From Methanoculleus marisnigri (lineage in GTDB: Archaea; Halobacteriota; Methanomicrobia; Methanomicrobiales; Methanoculleaceae), in contig DASQ01000099.1 in assembly GCA_002503885.1 (NCBI GenBank), positions 1 to 8,123 of the forward strand: a stretch of 8,123 nt of DNA, written 5' to 3'. A program made the position numbers and the translations under genes. This document shows positions 1 to 4,799 of this stretch, one piece after another. Every line of letters begins with the position of its first letter. Position 1 is the stretch's first letter. A model generated the notes under the pieces. It ran no database searches and had not been told where the DNA came from. It saw only the letters and a program-made list of their open reading frames with translations.

Positions 1-118
1 CGGCCTAAAAAGAGACTCCGTTGAGGACATGGGTAAAAGACCCGCTTGATAGGCTTGGGATGTACGCACGAAGGCAACGACGTTTTCAGTCCGCAAGTAC
101 TAACGTCCAATGCCTTCC
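1..118 (+). rRNA. 23S ribosomal RNA, 3' end (partial)
   Basis: This is the last part of a large-subunit rRNA. The stretch reading GTTGAGGACATGGGT, then GATAGGCTTGGGATGT, then AAGTACTAACG near 94-105 has the layout of the 23S 3' end, including the GTACTAAC motif that lies about 20 nt before the mature terminus. The gene begins upstream of the window. The 3' boundary is estimated by analogy with other 23S molecules and may be off by about 10 nt. tRNA-Cys and 5S rRNA follow on the same strand, so this is the distal part of an rRNA operon. Confidence 0.85.
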
Positions 119-123
119 GTTGA

Positions 124-188
124 ACTCAGACGAAATCCGGAATACGCACCTGAGTACCTCATGTGAGTAACCCTTAAATGTTTAGGGG
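124..188 (+). other. 23S-tRNA spacer with two small hairpins
   Basis: The spacer between 23S and tRNA-Cys holds an inverted repeat, ACTCAG (124-129) with CTGAGT (150-155). A second hairpin lies at 171-187: CCC plus TAAA pairs with TTTA plus GGG, with one bulged T. Such structures often serve pre-rRNA processing, but no bulge-helix-bulge motif can be assigned with certainty. The pairing is seen in the sequence; the role is inferred. Confidence 0.35.
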
Positions 189-214
189 ACATAACTATAG
201 AGGTAACACAGCTT

Positions 215-286
215 GCCAAGGTGGCGGAGCGGCCACGCGGTTGACTGCAGATCAACTACACCCCGGTTCAAGTCCGGGCCTTGGCT
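215..286 (+). tRNA. tRNA-Cys (GCA anticodon)
   Basis: A complete 72-nt cloverleaf folds by eye. The acceptor stem is GCCAAGG (215-221) with CCTTGGC (279-285). The short D stem is GCG with CGC and the D loop contains GG. The anticodon stem is GTTGA with TCAAC around loop CTGCAGA, with anticodon GCA at 247-249. The T stem is CCCGG with CCGGG around TTCAAGT. The discriminator base is T286, the U73 expected for tRNA-Cys. CCA is not encoded directly after it: the next bases are TCCA, one nucleotide out of register. It lies between 23S and 5S and is probably co-transcribed with them. Confidence 0.96.
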
Positions 287-317
287 TCCATTCGGGCGCG
301 TAGCGGCCGATGGGGGA

Positions 318-338
318 GAAAATCCCGCAGGGGTTTTC
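318..338 (+). other. 9-bp hairpin in the tRNA-Cys to 5S spacer
   Basis: GAAAATCCC (318-326) pairs with GGGGTTTTC (330-338) across a GCA loop. The stem is nine base pairs with one U-G wobble. It lies between tRNA-Cys and 5S rRNA, so it would form in the primary rRNA transcript. It could be a processing signal. It is not followed by a U tract, so a terminator is unlikely. Confidence 0.45.
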
Positions 339-372
339 GACTCTATCGACGTTATCATGTCCGGATGACACT

Positions 373-499
373 GGTAATAGCGGCCATAGCAGAGGGGAAA
401 CACCTGGTCCCATTCCGAACCCAGCAGTTAAGCCCTCTCACGTGATGTGTTGTACTGAGGTGCGAGAGCCCTCGGGAAGCACAACTCGCTGCTATTACC
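373..499 (+). rRNA. 5S ribosomal RNA
   Basis: Helix I is visible as GGTAATAGC (373-381) pairing with GCTATTACC (491-499). Inside are the conserved 5S elements: a loop reading CCCATTCCGAACCC near 409-423, followed by AGTTAAGCCC, and the later GTACTGAGG and GAGAGCCCTCGGGAAG regions. The length of about 126 nt fits an archaeal 5S. It is the last RNA of the operon in this window. The ends are set by the terminal helix and may differ by one or two bases. Confidence 0.93.
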
Positions 500-514
500 T
501 TCATTACATTGAAC

Positions 515-582
515 GATTGCTTTTCTTGCGAATTATTCTGTGCGAACGTTAGTTCTTCTTGATTGCCCCTTTTGCGTAACGC
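515..582 (+). terminator. T-rich tracts after the rRNA operon, probable terminator
   Basis: Directly downstream of 5S the base composition becomes AT-rich, with successive pyrimidine/T-rich runs (GCTTTTCTTG near 519, GTTCTTCTTG near 552, CCCCTTTTG near 566). T-rich tracts are the usual intrinsic termination signal in archaea, and this is where the rRNA transcript should end. No strong hairpin precedes them. Confidence 0.45.
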
Positions 583-741
583 ATGTTTCTATACCAATAG
601 CATCCGTCGTCGGATTCTGCCGTCATTTAAGAGTGTTTCTCGGCGTGAGCGTAGCCGAGCATGATCTGGTTGTCGCTCTCAAAACAGCGAAACCGAATTG
701 AGGAAGAGGGGGGGCGGCCTCCCCATCCCCATGAAACTCTC
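583..741. other. Spacer without recognised gene, two hairpins
   Basis: No gene is recognised here. Two simple hairpins are visible: ATCCG-TCGT-CGGAT at 602-615, and CTCGGC (639-644) with GCCGAG (654-659). Short open frames exist on both strands, for example + strand 540-701 from a GTG, but none has a clear ribosome binding site or familiar protein sequence. A TTTAAGAG motif near 626-633 could be a TATA box for a + strand transcript starting around 653. Confidence 0.3.
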
Positions 742-894
742 TTACAGCACCTTCCGGGACATCCGGCACGATGCCCGGTGCGACTCCTCTCCGTCCTCGG
801 AGCCGCGGGTGTTCCGGGGTTTTACATCGATGGAAGAGAGGGTTTCAAACCATGATTGGATCTCAATGATGTCCCGCCGCTGCGGTGGCACCAT
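742..894 (-). CDS. Possible small protein, 50 aa, unknown function
   Basis: A 50-codon frame starts with ATG at 894 and ends with TAA at 742. The product begins MVPPQRRDIIEIQSWFETL and ends in a basic stretch (RASCRMSRKVL). It is hydrophilic, with an amphipathic-looking N-terminal half and an acidic middle (GSEDGEE). It has no membrane segment or signal peptide and no family I recognise. The main support is its promoter: a GTTAAATAA box at 916-924 would place transcription start at or within a base or two of the ATG, giving a leaderless mRNA of the kind common in archaea. It lies downstream of, and on the same strand as, the formylmethanofuran dehydrogenase gene, after that gene's T tract. 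It could also be chance in GC-rich DNA. Confidence 0.3.
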   Translation of the reverse strand: MVPPQRRDIIEIQSWFETLSSIDVKPRNTRGSEDGEESHRASCRMSRKVL

Positions 895-915
895 CCTATC
901 TGTGAGTGTTGAAAC

Positions 916-924
916 TTATTTAAC
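916..924 (-). promoter_or_regulatory. TATA-box-like element ahead of the small ORF
   Basis: On the minus strand the element reads GTTAAATAA. Its centre is about 26 bp upstream of the ATG at 894, the normal archaeal TATA to start-site distance. It lies in a locally AT-rich patch (about 905-955) inside GC-rich DNA. The same patch read on the + strand is T-rich and could instead be a terminator for a + strand transcript. Confidence 0.35.
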
Positions 925-1007
925 TTTTACCTTTTGTAGAGCAAGTTACATTTACCTATCCGGGGAGAGGGGTACCCCCTCCGACAGAGGCGTTCCGCCC
1001 GGCCTGG

Positions 1008-1013
1008 AAAAAA
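1008..1013 (-). terminator. T6 tract after the formylmethanofuran dehydrogenase gene
   Basis: Six consecutive T residues on the minus strand lie about 51 nt after the TAA at 1065. The second hemerythrin-like gene has a T6 tract at a similar distance past its stop. This fits the oligo-T terminators of archaea. No strong hairpin precedes it. Confidence 0.5.
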
Positions 1014-1064
1014 GCAAGGGTGATCGCGGGTGACCGGGCAACGGGGTCGAACCTGGAACGCGCA

Positions 1065-2831
1065 TTACGATACCGGCGGTGCCTCCGGAGGTTGTGTCTC
1101 CAGGACGTTTGCGCAGTGGGACTGTCGCTCCTCCTGTATGAGGTGCAGTATCTGCGACAGCACCTCCTCATCGCCTGGCAGCCCGGAGTCGAGAACCTTT
1201 CGCATGCGGATCGGGACGGAGTCCATCCGGTAGCCCGTCCCCTCGCAGTCGATCCCCACACATGCAACCGGGATATGAACATCTGCAAATGCAGTGCTGA
1301 GCGAGACGAACGGATCGATGACGATGGTAGGGATCGTCGCGAGATGCTCGTTGCACTTCCTCGGCAGATGGGCCCCGGGATCGGCGCCGATAATGAGGCA
1401 TGCATCGACCTCTCCCCGGCGGAGCAGGTCGACTGCCGTGGTCTCGCCGGGGTTGTAATACGGTATGCCGCGTGAGAAATCGACACCGTACGGGTAACCG
1501 GTAAGGAAGGAGAACGTCTGGTTGGCGCCGTTGACGTTCCAGTGCCCGCGCATAGGAGTCAGGGTGAATTTTGTATGCCGGTTGAGTTCATCGACGAGCT
1601 GGATGGCGTTCCTGACGTTTTTGTACCTGCCGGGGGATTGCGTCAGGCCTATCCCGGTAAACAGCGCCCCGAACCTGGCGTTCCTGCAGAGGTCGGCCAG
1701 CCAGATCAACGTCTCCCGCGGGATGCCTCCGACGCTGGGGGGAATGATGTCCGCGTGGCCCCTGAGAATTGCTCGCAGGGCTGAAAACGCAGCATAGTCT
1801 CCACCGGGCTTGATCTGTATGAACGTGTCGGCGATCTTTGCGGTATCGGTCTTCCGGATATCCACGACGACGAGAGTCCGGTCCTGGCACCCGTTATCCC
1901 GGTACTTCCCGTTGACGAATGTCGTATACCGGGAGAGATGGCGCGGGTGCGACTCAATTGGGTTGGAGCCCCAGTAGATCACGACATCGGCCCGGTTCTT
2001 CACCACCCCAAGCGTGCACCCCGGGTGTCCGGCCTCCTGGATGCCCATGATTGAGGGGCCATGACAGATCGACGAACAGTTATCGATTGCGCCCCCGATC
2101 GCTTCGGCGATATGGATGCCGATACACTGTGCTTCCGCGGAAGTGCCGCTCCACCCAAAGAGGAGCGGCCGTTCAGCGTTGGCGAATAGTTTCGCGGTGT
2201 ACCGGACTGCTTCCTCAAATCCGATCGGTCTCCAGGACTCTTTGTCCCTTGCGATTGGCGATGTGAGGCGGCTCCCTGACAGGAATTTCCCTGAGCCCAG
2301 CGAGCATGCATTATCAACCGACCTGACGACCCCACCCTCGACCCTCACGACGAGGTCGTCACAGAGGCACCCGCAGAGAGGGCAGGCCACGTCGCGGATG
2401 GTTGCGGCGCTGCCGCCGTTCCTCTCGGTGCAGGGTCCCGGCACCGGAGGGCATACGGTGCCGCCCTCCTCGATGAGGATCTCCCATCCCGATCTAGGGG
2501 GCAATTCTGTCCGTGCCAGCGACCCTTCCAGCCATTTGTAGTCCGGCGCGCCGGTTCCCCGTGTATTCGCGTGCAGGATTGCATTTGCATGTGGCCCGCA
2601 GGGGATGAATACAGTTCCGGGAACGAGATCTTCGGATGGCGTGACGGTGAAGACCTCTTCTCCCGTCTCGGTCGAGAGGAGCAGGGAGTCTCCTGCCGCG
2701 GCACCGAGTTCGAGGAGATTGAACGGGTTGACGAAACAGCGCCCTGTCTCGTGGGAATATCCGGGCGTATCTTTGTAGTAGAGCTTGTTGCCCTGTGCGA
2801 TCGTCCGTCCACTCGTGATGAGAACTCTCAT
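1065..2831 (-). CDS. fwdB: Formylmethanofuran dehydrogenase, fused D and B subunits
   Basis: This enzyme reduces CO2 to formyl-methanofuran, the first step of methanogenesis from CO2, using a Mo or W bis-pterin centre. Numbered from the upstream GTG (2849), residues 8-120 match subunit D, the C-terminal pterin-binding domain of the molybdopterin oxidoreductase family (ITSGRTIAQG; FIPCGPHANA; GTGAPDYKW). A Pro/Gly linker at about 130-150 leads to subunit B: the 4Fe-4S motif CPLCGCLCDD (156-165) with a further Cys at 182, the metal-ligand Cys262 in SICHGPS (Cys, not Sec), and the C-terminal block DCEGTGYRMDSVPIRM (534-549). Subunits A, C, F and G are absent from the window, so this is a stand-alone gene, perhaps a second copy. 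I prefer the ATG at 2831: the following MRVLITSGRT is the natural start of D, and the upstream GTG lacks a ribosome binding site. Whether it uses Mo or W cannot be read from sequence. Confidence 0.93.
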   Translation of the reverse strand: MRVLITSGRTIAQGNKLYYKDTPGYSHETGRCFVNPFNLLELGAAAGDSLLLSTETGEEVFTVTPSEDLVPGTVFIPCGPHANAILHANTRGTGAPDYKWLEGSLARTELPPRSGWEILIEEGGTVCPPVPGPCTERNGGSAATIRDVACPLCGCLCDDLVVRVEGGVVRSVDNACSLGSGKFLSGSRLTSPIARDKESWRPIGFEEAVRYTAKLFANAERPLLFGWSGTSAEAQCIGIHIAEAIGGAIDNCSSICHGPSIMGIQEAGHPGCTLGVVKNRADVVIYWGSNPIESHPRHLSRYTTFVNGKYRDNGCQDRTLVVVDIRKTDTAKIADTFIQIKPGGDYAAFSALRAILRGHADIIPPSVGGIPRETLIWLADLCRNARFGALFTGIGLTQSPGRYKNVRNAIQLVDELNRHTKFTLTPMRGHWNVNGANQTFSFLTGYPYGVDFSRGIPYYNPGETTAVDLLRRGEVDACLIIGADPGAHLPRKCNEHLATIPTIVIDPFVSLSTAFADVHIPVACVGIDCEGTGYRMDSVPIRMRKVLDSGLPGDEEVLSQILHLIQEERQSHCANVLETQPPEAPPVS

Positions 2832-2878
2832 TGAAGGCCACTCTGTCACCGGTGTTAATATCCTTTACGGATATTTGC

Positions 2879-2912
2879 TTTACAAAACCTGGTTGTAAAA
2901 TAATTATAATTT
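2879..2912 (-). promoter_or_regulatory. fwd promoter with operator-like inverted repeat
   Basis: A minus-strand AT-rich core (AAATTATAATTATTT, about 2898-2912) makes a good TATA box and would place transcription start near 2880, giving a leader of about 50 nt. Directly downstream of the box, arms TTTACAA (2879-2885) and TTGTAAA (2893-2899) form an inverted repeat with a 7-nt spacer. Within the spacer, AACC-T-GGTT extends the symmetry apart from two extra A residues. The position, between TATA box and start site, is where archaeal repressors commonly bind. The regulator is unknown. Confidence 0.55.
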
Positions 2913-3034
2913 ACCTGGGGGCGGCTGCCTCCGGAGCGGGTCTGTTGCGGGAATGAGTGGGGCCGTGCCGGTTCGGTCTGGAGTTCGGGGAAGGTAAACC
3001 GGAACTAGAACGCGAACACGGCTTTGCCCGGCGG

Positions 3035-3472
3035 TTATGCTGTCGCGAATTGTGCCGCTCTTTGCTTCTCCTGCTCAAACATCTCCCCTAACCCGAAGAG
3101 TTCACCCTGGCTGAGGCGGTGCTTCGCCCAGGCAAAGACCTCCTCCTCCTCTGCTCTGAAGTGCGCCTCGATCCGCTCTCTCAAGCCGGCGAGGCCCGGC
3201 ACCCAGGCATCATCCCTGAGGGGGATCCTCTCGAACCGGGCAAGCGTTTCGCGGATGTCGGTATGCTCGGCAAGCAACTGCTCTATCGCTCCCGGCTCCA
3301 GGCTCCGGAGCCGCGCATACAGTGTGGCCTCCTCCGCGTACATATGCCCGGGCAGTTCACGGAGGAGCGTAATGCACCGTACATCCCGGGTCTCGGGGTT
3401 GCTCTCGAGTTCGTTGAGGAGACCCCTGATAAGGTCGTGGTCCTCCTGAATTAATTCAAAGATCTGCGGCAT
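3035..3472 (-). CDS. Hemerythrin-like HHE domain protein (first of three)
   Basis: A 145-residue four-helix hemerythrin-type protein. Hemerythrins bind O2, NO or iron at a di-iron site and act in the cytoplasm in oxygen handling or sensing. The expected ligands are present: His12 (EDHDLI), His43 with Glu47 (GHMYAEE, an HxxxE pair), His70 (AEHTDI) and His104 with Glu108 (AHFRAEEEE, a second HxxxE pair). The ATG at 3472 is preferred over a TTG at 3493: GGAG lies 4 nt before it, and MPQIFELIQEDH aligns with the starts of the other two copies. It is the most divergent of the three. It has its own promoter, and a 203-bp gap separates it from the fwd gene, so it is probably not in an operon with that gene. 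The exact ligand is not deducible. Confidence 0.88.
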   Translation of the reverse strand: MPQIFELIQEDHDLIRGLLNELESNPETRDVRCITLLRELPGHMYAEEATLYARLRSLEPGAIEQLLAEHTDIRETLARFERIPLRDDAWVPGLAGLRERIEAHFRAEEEEVFAWAKHRLSQGELFGLGEMFEQEKQRAAQFATA

Positions 3473-3505
3473 GCATCTCCATCCGGATGCCAATAGGAGG
3501 TGAGG

Positions 3506-3513
3506 GATTTAAC
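3506..3513 (-). promoter_or_regulatory. TATA box of the first hemerythrin-like gene
   Basis: On the minus strand GTTAAATC lies 38 bp before the ATG at 3472. Transcription would begin about 3485, giving a leader of about 13 nt that contains the GGAG ribosome binding site. This spacing supports the 3472 start. Confidence 0.5.
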
Positions 3514-3551
3514 AATTTCGCCGGATTTCACCTGCCTGTGAGATCCCGGCG

Positions 3552-3557
3552 AAAAAA
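3552..3557 (-). terminator. T6 tract after the second hemerythrin-like gene
   Basis: Six T residues on the minus strand about 46 nt beyond the TGA at 3603, and upstream of the next gene's TATA box. This indicates that the two hemerythrin-like genes are transcribed separately. Confidence 0.5.
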
Positions 3558-3602
3558 GGGTCATCGGGGGGACGTACCGGCCCGCATCACAGATCTGATC
3601 GC

Positions 3603-4052
3603 TCAGCGCGCCGCAACCGGCATCGCGCTCTTCTTTGCCTCCTCGTACCGGCTGGCGAGGTTCGAGAGCTCGTCGCTGCTCATCTTCTGCTGCATCTGCG
3701 GGAAGATCTTCTCCTCCTCCTCGCTGATGTGGTGCTTCACGTTCTCCTGGATCACCGTCAGTTTTGCCACCCAGACATCTTCCTTTGATGTGGACGCGCT
3801 GTCAAGCTGGCCAAGCAGCGTCTTGACCGCGTTGTGCTCCTCGATCGCCTCAAGTGCCATCTCCTGCATCCCCGACTCCATGAGCCTCGGGTAAAGCGCC
3901 TGCTCCTCCCCGACCATGTGCGGGATGAGGTTCTCCTTTAAGGAGTTGTACTTCTGCTCACGGTTGCTCGTGCCCTTGCTTGAGAGTTCCGAGAGTTGCG
4001 AGAGCACCATTTCGTGCTCCTGCTTCAGGATATCAATAACATTCTGCGCCAT
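3603..4052 (-). CDS. Hemerythrin-like HHE domain protein (second of three)
   Basis: A 149-residue di-iron hemerythrin-type protein. Putative ligands are His13 (KQEHEM), His45 with Glu49 (PHMVGEE), His73 (EEHNAV) and His108 with Glu112 (HHISEEEEKIFP). It is a clear paralogue of the third gene: both are 149 residues, the ligands occupy the same positions, and they share blocks such as QEH, LIPHM/LLPHM, GEE and YPRL. The ATG at 4052 is chosen because GGGGGGAGTGATC lies just before it. An upstream in-frame start would add 11 residues and ignore this site. The C-terminus is charged helix (SRYEEAKKSAM). A role in O2, NO or iron binding is a family inference. Confidence 0.9.
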   Translation of the reverse strand: MAQNVIDILKQEHEMVLSQLSELSSKGTSNREQKYNSLKENLIPHMVGEEQALYPRLMESGMQEMALEAIEEHNAVKTLLGQLDSASTSKEDVWVAKLTVIQENVKHHISEEEEKIFPQMQQKMSSDELSNLASRYEEAKKSAMPVAAR

Positions 4053-4096
4053 CTGATCACTCCCCCCTGACAGGGAGGCCTGCATGGGCAGTCACG

Positions 4097-4130
4097 ATAT
4101 ATATGAATTATACCCGGATCCGGGATCCCG
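4097..4130 (-). promoter_or_regulatory. Promoter of second hemerythrin-like gene with overlapping palindromes
   Basis: A minus-strand CATATATATC box (4096-4105) is centred about 49 bp before the ATG at 4052, so the leader would be about 24 nt and contain the ribosome binding site. Just upstream of it are two overlapping perfect palindromes, CCCGGATCCGGG (4113-4124) and CGGGATCCCG (4121-4130). They could be a regulator or activator site next to the BRE. The TATA box is well supported; the palindromes' function is speculative. Confidence 0.5.
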
Positions 4131-4143
4131 GCACCCGCCCGGG

Positions 4144-4169
4144 AGACCGCAGGAATCACCTGAGCGGTC
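4144..4169 (-). other. Hairpin over the stop codon of the third hemerythrin-like gene
   Basis: GACCGC (4144-4149) pairs with GCGGTC (4164-4169), with an inner AGG/CCT pairing and the TGA stop (4156-4158) in the loop region. It may protect the mRNA 3' end or aid termination. No T tract follows, so read-through into the second gene's promoter region remains possible. Confidence 0.3.
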
Positions 4170-4605
4170 GCAGGTGGGCCTTCCCTTTCGCCTCCTCGAA
4201 CCGGTTGCCGATACGCAGGAGGAGGGCATCGTCTATCTTCTGCCTGGCTTCCGGGAAGACCGTCTTCTCTTCCCGGTCGACATGGCCCCTCACCGCCTCC
4301 TGGAGTTGCGACATCACGTCGACCCAGTCCTCTTCATCGGCCGTTGAAATGTTGTTTAACCGGTCGATGAGCGCCTGGATGATCTTATGCTCCTCCCGCG
4401 ACCCTGTCACGAGGTCATGCAGCCCCTGTTCTTCGAGCCGCGGATAGAATACCCGTTCCTCGCCGGCCATGTGCGGCAGAAGGGTGTTCTTCATCTCTTT
4501 GAACAACTCTGCCCGGTCACGGATCTCCCTCTGCTGGAGTTCGCCCAGTTGCATCAGCATCTTCGCATGTTCCTGCCGTAAGAGATTGAGTATGTTCTGC
4601 CCCAT
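4156..4605 (-). CDS. Hemerythrin-like HHE domain protein (third of three)
   Basis: A 149-residue hemerythrin-type protein with putative di-iron ligands His13 (RQEHAK), His45 with Glu49 (PHMAGEE), His73 (EEHKII) and His108 with Glu112 (GHVDREEKTVFP). The positions match the second gene exactly, so the pair arose by tandem duplication. The open frame extends upstream to 4791, but that extension is basic, lacks family similarity and crosses the promoter. ATG at 4605 is the right start because GGGGGATAGAG precedes it and MGQNILNLLRQEH matches its paralogue's MAQNVIDILKQEH. The gene is divergent from the permease gene. The biological ligand is not deducible. Confidence 0.9.
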   Translation of the reverse strand: MGQNILNLLRQEHAKMLMQLGELQQREIRDRAELFKEMKNTLLPHMAGEERVFYPRLEEQGLHDLVTGSREEHKIIQALIDRLNNISTADEEDWVDVMSQLQEAVRGHVDREEKTVFPEARQKIDDALLLRIGNRFEEAKGKAHLRPLR

Positions 4606-4615
4606 CTCTATCCCC

Positions 4616-4665
4616 CGTATGGGTGCCCCCGGGGTATGCATCTGATAAAAACGTATGGTGTGCCC
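4616..4665 (-). promoter_or_regulatory. Promoter of third hemerythrin-like gene flanked by direct repeats
   Basis: A minus-strand TTTTTATC box (4644-4651) lies 39-46 bp before the ATG at 4605, placing transcription start near 4622. It is bracketed by an imperfect direct repeat read on the + strand: CGTATGGGTGCCC (4616-4628) and CGTATGGTGTGCCC (4652-4665), differing by one inserted base. One copy abuts the BRE side and the other covers the expected start site, an arrangement that suggests a regulator binding site. Confidence 0.5.
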
Positions 4666-4772
4666 GATGTGCAGGATCGATTCTCTTCCGAATCCCGGGG
4701 AAAGCACCCGGAGGTCTCTGGAAACGTCCTCTCCTCTACGCGTGAAGCGGTGCGGCAGAACCTGCTGGATAC

Positions 4773-4782
4773 CCATAAATGG
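4773..4782 (+). promoter_or_regulatory. TATA-box-like element of the permease gene
   Basis: The + strand sequence CCATAAATGG contains a TATA-like core, ATAAAT (4775-4780). Transcription would start about 4800-4806, coinciding with the ATG codons at 4800 and 4806, so the mRNA would be leaderless. The ATG at 4779 lies inside this box and is therefore an unlikely start. Confidence 0.4.
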
Positions 4783-4799
4783 TGCAGGCACATAGGGTT

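Noticed and set aside
629..712. Minus-strand tail ending ESDNQIMLGYAHAEKHS
   Set aside because: It looks somewhat protein-like, but there is no start codon with a binding site and the opposite strand is open too. I could not tie it to any family.
841..851. GGTTTCAAACC, reminiscent of a CRISPR repeat fragment
   Set aside because: It occurs once, with no regularly spaced copies in the window and no cas genes. It is only a short palindrome.
698..1033. 111-codon + strand frame in the spacer
   Set aside because: No ribosome binding site, no family resemblance, and it crosses AT-rich DNA that looks like a minus-strand promoter. A 64-codon frame at 661-855 was rejected for the same reasons.
1014..1064. 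tRNA-like GGTTCGACCCC on the minus strand
   Set aside because: It resembles a T arm, but the flanking five bases do not pair and no acceptor or anticodon stem can be built.
956..1486. Open frames on both strands over the end of the fwd gene
   Set aside because: They lie in other frames of conserved fwd coding sequence, have no ribosome binding sites, and give low-complexity Arg/Ser-rich products.
3494..3505. Perfect ribosome-binding-site-like GGAGGTGA on the + strand
   Set aside because: No start codon with a plausible gene follows it. It lies inside the minus-strand hemerythrin promoter, so it is probably chance.
4606..4791. Upstream extension of the third hemerythrin-like gene to 211 residues
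   Set aside because: The extension lacks family similarity and covers the TATA box, and a good ribosome binding site marks ATG 4605.
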